Positions 22,450 through 33,542 of a stretch of DNA of 64,000 nucleotides are shown piece after piece. The DNA comes from Trichosporon coremiiforme (taxonomy: Eukaryota; Basidiomycota; Tremellomycetes; Trichosporonales; Trichosporonaceae), in assembly GCA_039545355.1 (NCBI GenBank), contig BCJJ01000017.1, positions 310,001 through 374,000 on the forward strand. Reading direction: 5' to 3'. Under the pieces are notes generated by a model. That model did not search any database. It was not told where the DNA came from and saw only the letters and a list, made by a program, of their open reading frames with translations. The translations under genes were made by a program, and so were the position numbers. Every line of letters starts with the position of its first letter. The first letter of the stretch is position 1.

Positions 22450-23308
22450 TGTGACTGTTGACTTCTTGACTTTCGTCTCTTTCCTTCTTCCTTCACTCGG
22501 TCTTGCGGGTGGGGCTGCTTCGTGGGCGAGCTACTTCTGCGCGCTGGTTGACGTCGATTAACAGACGGCGAGTTCGTGTGTGCACGATTTACACGGGGGT
22601 GGGTGCGAGTTGGGAGTGTCGGACGAGGTGTGGAGATGGCAACAGACTGACTTTCCACGGCTCGACGCGTTTGCCGCGCCCACGCTGCCCGCTCGAACTC
22701 ACGCGCTTGGGCTCGGGCGGATCGCGTTGCGGAAGTATTTTTCCGCGTGGCGTTTCCGTGCCTTTTCTGAGACCCACTGATCTGCAAGACGGCGGAGTGC
22801 TGACTCATCTCCGCCACCGTGGACTTTCCGAATTCGAGCGTTGCGCGAAATGACGACCACTGCACAGGTACGCACCGGGCTTGTGGCGACAAGCAGCAAC
22901 CCATGCCGTCATGCCCCGCTCCTGTGACTACCTCTTGGGCCCCGTGGGATGCTTAATGCGTCGCTAGGGTACACGTTGATTTGCATGCGAGAATGTTATG
23001 GACACTGTGAACAACGGTTATGCTAGTGCTGTGAATGTGGTTGGGAGGTGATGAGAATGCCTGTGGATGGATTGGGAATATTGGTCTGCTGTGTCTAGGG
23101 TAGAAAGTGTGAGGGTGTCGTACAACTTGGCATGAATGATGAGATAATGTAACAATATTGTTGTCGATGTCGAGAGAGCCGGAGGGAAGGGGGATGTGGA
23201 TCCAGACTAAGAATCTGGAATCGGAATGGTGGTGGATGGTGATGGATGGTGCTGGTGAGGGTATGCGGTATGAGGAATGATAGGGTAATGTTGGGATGGA
23301 TAAGCTTT
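22450..23308. other. Intergenic, CKS1 promoter and MET30 3' flank
   Basis: 0.86 kb. The right part (23000-23300) is TG/GGA-rich with short repeats such as GGTGGTGGATGGTGATGGATGG, likely the MET30 3' UTR. No gene was recognised. Confidence 0.45.
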
Positions 23309-25599
23309 CTATGATGGGATCGCCTGGATGCAGGCAGAGGTGTCGGCAGTCGAGTTCACCTTCTTCTCGGCACCAGGTCCAAAGCTCCAGACGATCACGT
23401 CACCGTCGTCAGAGCCCGAGATGATCATGTCGTCTGACAGTTGCAGACTGGTGACTGCGCCGCGGTGGCCAACCAGCGTCTGGACGCAGTTGCCCGACTC
23501 GCGGTCCCAGACCTTGATCGTGCGATCGTGAGAAGCAGAGGCGAGACGGAGTGCGTCAATGTCGACAGCCCACACGCCCTCGATGTGTCCAAACAGAGTG
23601 CTCTTCTCGCGGCCAGTCTCAACGTCCCAAACCTTGACCGTACCGTCGAGGGAACCAGTGACGAGCAAGGGCCGCTTGACCTCGGCGCGGTCGACGGAAG
23701 CCTCCTTGGCCTTGCGCTGGTGGTTGTCCTCCTCGGAATGGACGTAAACATGGGGTACGACGTGGTCGTCGCCGGTGGGAGGCAGCGCCATGCGAGAGTG
23801 GTAGGGACTGGTGTTGACACTGACTGCGGAGGCTTGGCCAAACGCCGAGCCACCCTCAGCCGCCGAAGTCTCGTGGTCGTCCTCGTCCTCCGGGGACTGG
23901 TCGGTCATCAGAATTCGGAGACTCTGGATCTGCCCCTTGTGGCCGGTAAAGGTGCGCAGGCACTGCTGAGTCACCAGGTCCCAGAGCTTGACGGTGCCAT
24001 CGTCGGAGCCGGAGAAGAGCATGGTCCCGGCGTCAATGTCAAACGCCGTGTTATCAGGTCCGGGCGACGCCTGCAGACGGTTGCGGCTGAGCGCCTGGGT
24101 GAACGTGGGCATCGCAGTCGGGTCGAGGTCACCTGGGGACGATTTCCCATCCCAGATCACAACAGAGTTCACCCATTCGTTATGACCGGCTAGCGTGAAC
24201 TTAGTTCCGTTACGCAGGTTGCGGACGATAATAGTGCTGTCGGCACTGCCGGATGCCAGCAGGTAACCGTTGTAGTGCAGCGAGACGACACCGTCGCGGT
24301 GACCTTCAAGCACCCTCAGGCACTGGCCCTTACGCCAGTTCCACATGCGCACAGTGCCGTCCATGGATCCCGTGAACAACAGCATCTGATCGAACTGAAG
24401 TGCACGGACGGCGCGGGTGTGACCACGAAGGCAGTTAACCTGCTCGCCAGTGTCGAGGTTCCAGATGCGGACGGTGCGGTCGTAGGAGCCGGTGATGAGG
24501 ACAGGGTAGTTGGGGTCGGTGAGGGCGGTGTGGTACTGGAGACACATGATGCCATCGGTGTGACCCTTCAGCGTCTTGGTCTGGCATCGACCCTTGCGCC
24601 AGTTGCGCTCGACAATGAGACGCTCGCAGTAAACACTCTTCCAGGGGCGTGTGAGGCGGACGTCGCGAGAGAGGATGCCAGACTTGCCCTCAGCCTCGCC
24701 CTCAGAGTCACTTCCCCCCTCCAGCTTGGGCTTCTTCTCGCCGCGGGCCCAAGTCGAGCCCTCGGTCGGAGCCGGTCGCTTCAGAGTCGAAGGGGGTGCA
24801 GGGGTGGCGAGGTCGCACGAGACGAGAGCCTGCGACGAAGAGGAAGCACGCTCGGGGCCAAGAACCTCAGAGCGAGTCAGAACCTCCTTGACGCCATAGT
24901 CGTGGACGTGGTCGTGGTGGCCGCCAACACCGTGGGCGACAATAGGGCTGCGATCCTTGAGCTCAACCTTGAGACGACGTCGCTCGAGAAGGGGAAGGCC
25001 CCAGCCGCACTTCTCGCACTTGCGCTCGATGTGCTGTCCGCACATTCGTCGCCACAGAAGGTCGTCGTCGGCTAGCGCCTTCCATGTCTTCGAGACTTGA
25101 GCGGCACGTCCGAGCGAGATTGCGTCGAGGTATCCGAGAATGCGAAGCGAGACCTCACGGGGAAGCAGGGAGAAGGGGTCGATGCGGATGATTTGGTTCA
25201 GAGAGTCGGAGAGGTGAGACAGCTGCGAGCTGCGTGGGTGATTAGCACTATCGCAATGAGCACGGAACCGACGCAACTTACAAGCAGCACATGGTGAGGA
25301 TACCCTCGAGGATGAGTTTTCGCTTGTGGTGGGGCGCAGCAGAGAACGTCGACCACAGATGGGTGATGTCTGCTCGCTCGGGAACCGGCAGACTGTCCAG
25401 CGACTGGTGTGTCAGCATGTCTCCTTCATCGCGGCAAACGAGCTCAAAGTGCACTCACCTTTTGCAGCTTCGCGTTGACGTTCTGGTTGGCCATCTGCAT
25501 GTGCCGAACGCAGAGCTTGCGTCCGTCCTTTGTGATGGAAGCGTCTGCCGAGAACGACTTGAACGCAGATGACTCTGCGGCCCTGTCGGTGGAGGACAT
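23309..25599 (-). CDS. MET30: F-box/WD40 protein Met30 / sconB (SCF substrate receptor)
   Basis: Substrate receptor of an SCF ubiquitin ligase that controls sulfur metabolism and cell-cycle entry. Exons 25459..25599, 25282..25403, 23309..25229; 727 aa. Residues 1-87 contain the sconB-type N-terminal region (RKLCVRHMQMANQNVN, then FEGILTMCC-like). The F-box is at about 107-151 (FSLLPREVSLRILGYLD), followed by ERKCEKCGWGLPLLERRRLK, a hallmark of Met30/sconB rather than Cdc4. After a disordered acidic/basic stretch come seven WD40 repeats (about 235-715) with an acidic insert between repeats five and six. The Cys-rich segments fit a sulfur- or metal-sensing regulator, but that role is family knowledge, not visible here. 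Confidence 0.93.
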
Positions 25600-28500
25600 T
25601 TTTGGCGGTGGTGCGAAGGGGGTGCGGGGGGCCGGGAGTGGCGAAAGAGTTGGGGTGGTTCGTCGTTTGTCAATGGACCAGACGTTGTTCGATGTGGTTA
25701 TGGGTGATGGATAGAATGATAACTCGTTGTGATAGAGACGTCGAGGTCCGAGCGAGAGTTTCAGTGTATTGGGAGGGAAGGTATCCGTTTGCGTTCGGGT
25801 GTTGCCGATGGTGGTGGGGGCTTCGGTTGATTGGAGGCCAGAAGCGAGGGAAGAACTTTGGCGGGAGGCGGGTGTCGGTCGTCAGAACTCGTCGATGAGA
25901 GGGTGAGAGGATAGGAAGACGTGTTTGCTGGAACGAGCCGCGAACGTTTATTAAAGTGTGGAGAGAAGAGTGATGATGAAGTGATTCGTATGAGTAGAGT
26001 CGAGTGCTTTGATGCAGAGGTTCGAGGTGGTGTGGTCGAGTTTGAGCTACGGTGGTGTACAAGGGTGCGGTGCAACGTGAGCAGCAGGAGCAGCAGAGCG
26101 CGGGGCAATTTGACTTTGCTAGCTGGGGGATTTGACCACTGTGGGGGATTAGCTCGGACCCAATGCCTTGGGATGGAACCCTATCGCGCGGGCGTCTCGT
26201 ACACCTTGCGTGATCTGCGCTGGATCGGTGGCGACTACTGGGCGGGCTATGCTCAGTCCGGCAGTGCGGCAGTCGGTGCAGCGCGTGCGCCGCCGCATCG
26301 AGCAATTTCATTCCAGAGCCTATCCAGCCTATGAGCCTATGAGTCTAAGCGCACCCCCCGCGTATCCCCGCCAGTCCTACTCAGCCCAGCGCCCCCTGGA
26401 GGCGCCATAGATCGACGACTTTGAATTCAAAAATATTGCTCCCGCTAATTCATCCGTCCAGACGCCGGCTCGTTCATACGCACCTTTGCGGCTTGTTTCA
26501 TAAGACCCATTTAGGAAACTTCCTAATCCCCACCTCGGTATGTCGTGCTTATCGGTCTGCCGCTGTGGCAATGGCGCAATGTCGCGCAACCCTCGCGGAC
26601 GCCGTTCCAGATATCCAGATGTTGACCTGCCGGTGGGAAGTGGGCCCGAGTGACCTCAAACGTTATCGTAGTTCCTGGCCCACCTGGCCCCGCGCGAGGA
26701 GAGCGAGGGAGCAGTGAGCAGCGCAATCGAGTCGCGCTCGTGCTCGGGCGTTGCTTGCGCGAAACGCCTTGGGCTAACCGGGGATCTGCGAGTGCCCCGG
26801 ACTGTCGATAGGCAGAGAGCGATGTTTCCGTTCCTCTGGGTCCTTTGGGCCCGCCCAGTTTCTTCAGATCCCAGTGACGCTGTACCTGGGCGCCTGATAG
26901 CCTGACGCGGTCGCGCTCTTGGCCGCCGACAGAGTTTGCCGCGTCTGCTCAATGAGACCCAAACGTGTTTACTCATTCACCACCGCAGTACCATCGCCGA
27001 GACTAACGACGCCGCTTCATTCACCGTTACTTCTCGTAAGAGCGTGCTCATCTCGCTCTGCACCGCTGTGTCCCCCGTTCAACCTATTCACCGCCGGCTA
27101 GCTGTGGAGACTTCGGCCACTCCGTCCTCCGAGCAACCGAGCCGCCACCGAATATGGCATTCAGTCGCCGGAGCAGAGGTGTGGTGTGCTTGATCCGATT
27201 CCGAACTAGCACACAGGCACGCCATGCACGCAATCACGTGCGGAACAAAAGTCTAAGAGTCATGTTTGCTTCCGTCCCTTCTTTCGCACTCCCTCGCACC
27301 CGCCTGGCGGAGAAAACTCACAGAACGCAATGCAACCGAATTTCTTATCTTCCCTTCATTCCACACCTTCTCCAACGTCTTTTGACCCAGGTATTGTTTC
27401 CAACCTTCTGGCTTGCGGGCCACGGGGCACACTGTGTGCTCCGGTTACGCACTCTGCACCGTTGTGTTCCGCACAGCGAGACCACTGACGCATCCCCTCC
27501 CCCTCCCCCTCCCCCTCCCCTCTCTCCTCAACTTTGCCTCCACCTTCCTCTTTCTCTCATTCCCTCGTGAAGCGCGATCCCCTCTGGTGATCACGCAACA
27601 CTCCAAAACGACCCTATTCTGCTCTGTCCGCTACATGCTCCACGCGAGACCAGATTCCTGAACGGGCCGAGATCAAATAGCTCCATAAATTGACCCGCCT
27701 TGGGTCCTTCTCACTCCTTGGCGGGGTCTCATCTGGTGCTGACATCCTTCTTACTGACGTTGTATGTTTTTGTATCTTGCTGAAACACAGCGTGGCATGT
27801 AAGTATGAACCTATCCTTTTGATGAGCAGACGTAGTTCCGAGCAACCCTTTCTCTACTGGCAATTCTGGCAATCCGAGTACCGAGGCAAGACCCGACATA
27901 CAGTGCTAAACATTGGCCAAGGCGAACCTTTGACGGCTCCCGATTGACTAGTCGAAGACGTAGACGCGCCGTCCGGTGCTGAGCGGCTCTGGCATGACGA
28001 CTGCAGACACAGGAGCCATGGCAGATCCCCTCCGCTCGCAAGCGCTCGCAGCGCTCTTTGGCCTCACTCAAGACCCCGCCTGCCCCCTCAAACGAGGAAA
28101 CTCAGCGGACGGCGTCAACTGAAGTGGCCGACAAGGATCGCAGCCGTGCTCAACCCCCCTGTCGTCTGTCCCCTGGGCTGGCTACGTGTTGGCTCATGGG
28201 CTGTGGCGTCTGGGTTCAGGACAACTGTGACATTTCTAGTTCTTTGTGCTATGGATTATGATGTGCTTTGAATTGATGCGTTTGTGTGAGGTGTGCGTGC
28301 TTGTTGCTTTGGAACTGAGTACCGATTGCTTGATTGCTACATTGCTCGATTAGGAAGCGATTTTGACAGTGCTTCGCATGGTTGCCCGAGAAAGAGATCG
28401 ATGCGATTAATCGGCCGGCGCTCTAATCGTATTTACTCGGGACACGCGAAGCGGCATAGTCCACAAGCCCATCGTGCGCGATATAGATGCCAGATCATCC

Positions 28501-28942
28501 AGTAGGAAAATTGGACTGTGGCGATGCAGATCGGGGCGAGATCCGGGTGCGAAGCCTCGAAGCCGTGCGAGATGCTCGTCGTCGAATGAGCGCTCGGCGC
28601 CATGCCCACACAGCGCCAAGGACGCCACCACCCACGTCTCCTCGTCTGCACGTCGCCGGCGAAGGCGATGGCGTGCTCACCACTGTGCCCGGTATCGATA
28701 CTGATTGAGGTGTCTGCGCGTATCTCCGACACGCGCGTGCGCACGATAGTGCCGCGTCATAGTACCGCGTGATGATACCGCGTGATAGCACGAGGGCTGC
28801 AGGCGTACCCGCGGGTATCTGGCCGAGTCGAGTCGGACGACAACACATGACGCAGTGGGCCGTGATCGTTGTCTCAGCCCGCTGCGCCATAGCACGATCG
28901 TCGGTTCAGACCGCCCAGGCAGATAAGGGATGAAAGACATCA
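25600..28942. other. Gene-poor region upstream of MET30
   Basis: 3.3 kb without a recognisable gene. It holds the MET30 promoter, a (CCCCCT)n pyrimidine tract at about 27495-27522, and a short duplicated TACCGCGTGATGATACCGCG at about 28765-28790. Splice-like signals near 27780-27840 (GAAACACAG, GTAAGT) could belong to a non-coding transcript, but no open frame is attached. No tRNA or transposon remnant was recognised. Confidence 0.45.
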
Positions 28943-29525
28943 CTACTTCTTGACGATGCCTGCTTTCAGCAGCGCGTCACGCCCCGCGGAGCCTATGTGC
29001 CGGAAACGCGCCGGGCCGAGGGGCGTGCCGCCGTACCACCGTGTCACCGCTACGGCGCCTCGCGCATCAGTGCTCTCGAGCAGGGAGAGGAGCACGCGAC
29101 CGGCGCCGGACTCGCCGTCGTCGTCGTGGCCTGTTGTCAGCTTCATAGGCTCTACGCTTGCAGCTGGTCTACTTCCTTTGCCTCCGTTCACATTGCCCTC
29201 ATGATTGGAATGAGATGGAATGAGGAGAATTTGGAATGAAGCACTCACCACTATCATCTTCCAGTCTCCAGGCAAGCATGGCGGGATGACTTGCCCTCTT
29301 GTTCCGCTTGTCGGCGAGCAACTCCTCGACGAACCCGCGTACCTCCTCGAGCGACTTGGCCCTCGTAGCGTGTCCAACGAAACGCGATTTGCGGTCAGAG
29401 ATCTCGATGGAGTCAGAGACCTCCGGCGGTGGCGAGGAGGACACGGCGGCCAGGCGAGCCGGCAGAGTGGACGGTGCCGCGCGTTTCAGGAGCCTGGTAC
29501 TGGTCGTGAATTGTCGCGTTAGCAT
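28943..29525 (-). CDS. IMPACT/YIH1-family (UPF0029) domain protein
   Basis: Exons 29249..29525 and 28943..29130 (118-nt intron); 154 aa. After a basic, Ser/Thr-rich N-terminus (MLTRQFTTSTRLLKRAAPS), residues from about 45 form the IMPACT N-terminal domain: SRFVGHATRAKSLEEVRGFV, HPAMLAWRL, then GHDDDGESGAGRVLLSLLES and VTRWYGGTPLGPARFRHI, the family signature. Unlike YIH1/IMPACT, there is no RWD domain, so it is the stand-alone form also found in bacteria (YigZ type). The N-terminus could be a mitochondrial presequence (six basic, no acidic residues in the first 30). Function of stand-alone fungal copies is not known to me. Confidence 0.85.
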
Positions 29526-32500
29526 TGAATGACAAAATAGAGGAGAATGAAGATGGAGGTTTAGTTGCCGAACATGACGTTGATAGAAGTTGCCGCGATC
29601 GAGAGATCAGGTTCCGCGCCTGATTTCGCGGTTGGCGGTGGTAGAAGGGCAAACGATGCAAAGACTTGGTGCTAATCCCTCGTCATTGGTAACAGACCCT
29701 GTAGGAACTGGAGATGCAACAGCTGGGTATCGATGATCAAGAAGCAGATGTGGGTTCTACTGTGGTGCGACGACCAGGGTACCCTTCCGTGGTGAAGCGC
29801 ACGGTGCAAGGTGTGTTGCCTTCCCCCGATCGCGACTCGCAACGAAGCCATTGACTCTGACCTGCGTGCGCCCCTCCGATCGCGTTCTCTATCTCACTGC
29901 GGATTCCAGTTTTGCTCTATGCACCGCGCCGGTCTTTCCTGCAACAGCATTGCTACTCTCACGCTTCTACTCGCTACTCGACGCCTCCTCTCCCCGTTCA
30001 CCGTGCTTCTTCAGTCTGCATTCCATGAGCGCCCGTCGTTAAGTCCAGACTCGACTCGACAAACACCTGGTCCGGTCAGACACGCTACCGGAAGCGTAAT
30101 TTCTCTTTCTTGCCTTCCTCAGCCGTTCGACTCCCTTTGCGTCTTCTCTCTCAGCTTGTTCGGGACAAGCGGCCTTCAAAGTCGTGAGTCCAGGTCGCAC
30201 TCGGCCAAATCGTACGTTGGCGACCCACTCCACTTCCATTTCTGCAGCCTCCGACGATTCACGTCAAAACGCACATGAACTGGCTCATGACAAGACCGTT
30301 GTCAACTTCGAAGTTTGGTCCTCCTCGACAGCTGATGCGGACGGTGGCCCGCTATATGGCATCGCAGCCCCTTCCCTTGAACACAACAACTCGCCCCTCC
30401 ATGACCCTACTCGGCCAGATCAAACTTACCCCGCCTCCCCCGACCTGAGAAAGGTCGACGGCCCAGTCCTTGCACCGACTGCTCTGTCCCGTTCGACACG
30501 CTGAGCTCTCAGGATGGGCTCGTTGTCGCCGTTCGCTCCCACCTTCAAACACGGCAACTGTACACCGAGCACATTTCCAACCACGAGCTTGCGCACACTC
30601 CTTCCCCCAACCTAATGAGGGTAACGACGCTGAGCTACAGCCCGCTCCGCATTAAGCATACTCCCCGCAACCATATCCGTCGAGAAGCTCGCTCAACAAA
30701 CGCAAAGGGGACAAACGATGACGATGAGAACCGCCGTTCACGTGACCTGTCCGAAACGCACACTCTGCTTCGTCTCCTTCAACCTCCTGTTTGCCCCGTC
30801 TGTTTACGGTGCACTCCTGCACTTCGCCCTCGTCGGATGAGACGTACATGAGTACTAGTACGTGATGATGACGCATAAGTGAGCGTCACAGGGCAAGATT
30901 CTGCATGGGAGAGAGATGGGCTCGATCAACAGGACGGAGGGGTAGCTTGCACCGAGCAGCTTCGCCTACTTGTCGGTGGCTCTCGCTCCGATTCGACTAC
31001 CACCTTGACTGTGCGACGGCGTAGACGACAGCGACGGCGCAGACGACAAGTAGACGGGCGTAGACGAAGACCCACTCATATCGTGCATGGGGGAGGCGAC
31101 TCGGGCGGAAACCTTGCCATTAAGCCTGTCTGATGCTTGACATCTGGCGTCCGGATTTGCGACTCACTAGTTCAACCCGGCTTGAACAGGCAGGTGCTCA
31201 CTTCAGTAATGACGGGGATAGAGTTGGATGTTCTCGTACAAGTGCGGGGACGTCCACTCATGACCACCGGGCCAGACGAGTAAGAAGCGGATTAGAGTTG
31301 CACACAGGTGGAATAGAGTTGGGCACGCTTCGCATATCGCCTGCTGCTGCTGCGACTGCGTACGTGGGATGCGGATGAGCACCCGTTCCTTTGTCCCTCC
31401 CAGTGACTGTACCTGCAAGCTGTCGCAACCACTCCCCACTTCGTTCATTGGACGGCGGCGGGTGTCCGGGCCGTTGCTCCGCTGAGGAGCGTCGGCTCTG
31501 CAAGGCCCTCTGCAAGGCTGGTCTCAGTCTCACGGTCGCCATCCTTCACAAATGCACGCAGCGGAGGAAGCAGTGTTTGTTTGTCTCGCAACGTCCGGCT
31601 CCGAATTCTGCGAGCCACTAGCCGCGGTACGCCGCCACGCGTCAGTGGAACCGGTGGGAGTGGAAGCTGTGGCATGTCTAAGAATGGAACGGGAGCGCAA
31701 CTCTGGAACAGGATACCCAGACCGGTATGCAGCACCGCCGCGGCGGATGCGTGGCACGGGGCGCGGGGTGTGACGTGTGCCATGCGTGCGACTCGGAGTG
31801 CATGTAGGCGTGCGCACGGGCGGGGTGAGTGTGACGAGGGAGCGGCCCGGGGAACGGCAAATCACGTGACGCACAGGGATTCTTCTGCGGCGCACAGGTG
31901 CAGTGTGAACATCCTGTGTGCGTGCTATCCTTGGCACGCTGGGAGCTGGAAGAGGACGAGACGAGTGATCGCGCGAGTGAATGCGTACGCCCATCGCACA
32001 GACAACTGCAGCTCGACCAACCGCAGGGGACGGCGGCGGTGGGCGCGGTCGCCTTGGTCGTACCTACGTACGCGCTCTATACCCGCACGCGCCTCTGCCG
32101 TGTTTTTCAGCAATAGTGATAAGACACCCGGACATGTATTTTTTCGGTGTAAGCATGCATTCCAGGAATGATCGGACTCTGAAGCACGCCTTGCTGCCAG
32201 TGTCGCGCGTTTCGTGTACGGCGCCACGCCCGCGGTGTTTACTGCGTCCGAGTTGGCTGAAATGCAACTGCGAGCGTCTGAGAAGTAGACAAGAGCGACT
32301 TGGCCTCTTGGCAGAAGTGGATGGGTGTGAGGAAGAGTGAGCCAGGGTCGGCTCCAGGGCGGCAAGGGCGAGAGGAGCGACGGCGTCCTGACGGGAGGTT
32401 AATGGTTGAATAGCGGACACTCCAAGGCAGCGGACCCTTTTCATTGCAGTGCCACGGCATGCCTACACCCAGGGCGACCCCAGCAACCCCAGCCTACGGG

Positions 32501-33542
32501 CACCAGCCAGGATGCACGTCAAGCGTACCTCGAAACCCAATGCCCAGAGCAGGGCAGCAGTCAGAGTGAGAGGCCGGGAGAGAGACAGCGAGCGAGCGAG
32601 CGAGCGTCCAGCGAAACAGCACCCAGCATCAATCCGACATCCGACAAGAACCATAGCTCGTCACTTGTCACTCAGTACCGTCCATCCCGCAGTCGACCAC
32701 CACCCAACCCGCCAGCCGTCAACCAGCCAGCGAGCCAGCCCGCCAGCCCAGGCCACTCGAGCTGTCACCGTCACTCACACAACCACCCTACACCCTACAC
32801 CACACAGAACTCCTCACCTTCCCTCCCCCCTCCTCCCCCCCTTTCTCGCCCTTCTCCTTCTCCTTCCCCCTTCCTTCCCCTTCCCCTTCCTCCACCTCGA
32901 CTCTCGACCCCCCCCCCGGCACAGTCCTTTGCATCCGCCGACGATACCGTTCCCTCCACCCCACGACACAGACGACCCGCGACAAGGCATCACTGCCAGC
33001 ACGGCCTGTAACCCTCTATCGCAAACTACCGTTGCACCGTTCAACCGTCCGATTGTCGTCCCGTCACCCGTTACCAGTTACGGTCCTTCAAGTTCCTTAG
33101 GAGGCGTACGGTTACAAAACCCGACCACCCGCTCGACTGACCGAAAACGCCCTTGGGTCCCGGCTGAGCCTCGAGCCAGCGTTGTGGAATTGGTATTAGC
33201 ATTGTTCTTGCGCTCTGGAGCTTTGGTCCCAAGTCTCAAGCCGCACGCCGCAAGCGCCGCTCTTGAGCTCTGACACAGGAGCCTGGCCTGTCTACCCGCC
33301 CATTCGGTCCGATTGGTCTTTCCCTCCTGCGCTGCCCCGGCATCCCCCAGCTCACAGCTGAGGAGCATCCCCGTCGCAAGCTGCTGAACGCACCCTCGAC
33401 TCCCAGGACTCGACTCGTCCGCTTACCTCGACACCAGCAAGCCAGCAAAGCCAGCAAGCGACGCCAGCCAAGCTTCACCGACTAGCCTAGCCCAGCGCTA
33501 CGTACTGCTCGTTCGACCTGGCTGTGGGTTGCGACCCACAGC
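29526..33542. other. Gene-poor divergent region; long pyrimidine-rich leader of the ZDS gene
   Basis: 4 kb between the IMPACT-like gene and the ZDS gene. The last 1.1 kb (from about 32450) is C/CT-rich with (GAGC)n, CCAGC-type repeats and C-runs, and carries several upstream ATGs; it looks like a long 5' leader/promoter. Frames open there (32449..33273) are low-complexity and not convincing proteins. No RNA gene was found. Confidence 0.5.
31005..31070 (+). repeat. Short degenerate tandem repeat
   Basis: Three to four imperfect copies of GGCGTAGACGACAG-like units in the gene-poor region. Non-coding as far as can be seen. Confidence 0.5.

Noticed and set aside
22131..22904. 257-residue minus-strand frame over CKS1 exons 1-2
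   Set aside because: Arises from reading intron and promoter sequence; the Cks1 protein needs the spliced exons.
27700..27860. Splice-like signals (GAAACACAG, GTAAGT, GATGAGCAG) in the gene-poor region
   Set aside because: They would delimit an 8-nt exon with no coding partner; chance matches are likely. Kept only as a hint of a possible non-coding transcript.
32449..33273. 274-residue plus-strand frame before the ZDS gene
   Set aside because: Low-complexity Pro/Ser/His/Arg sequence from C-rich DNA, overlapped by another equally open frame; no domain and no splice context. Treated as leader.
25600..33542. Transposon or tRNA genes in the gene-poor stretch
   Set aside because: No terminal repeats, transposase or reverse-transcriptase-like frames, and no tRNA-like A/B boxes or TTCRA loops in a cloverleaf context could be found by eye.
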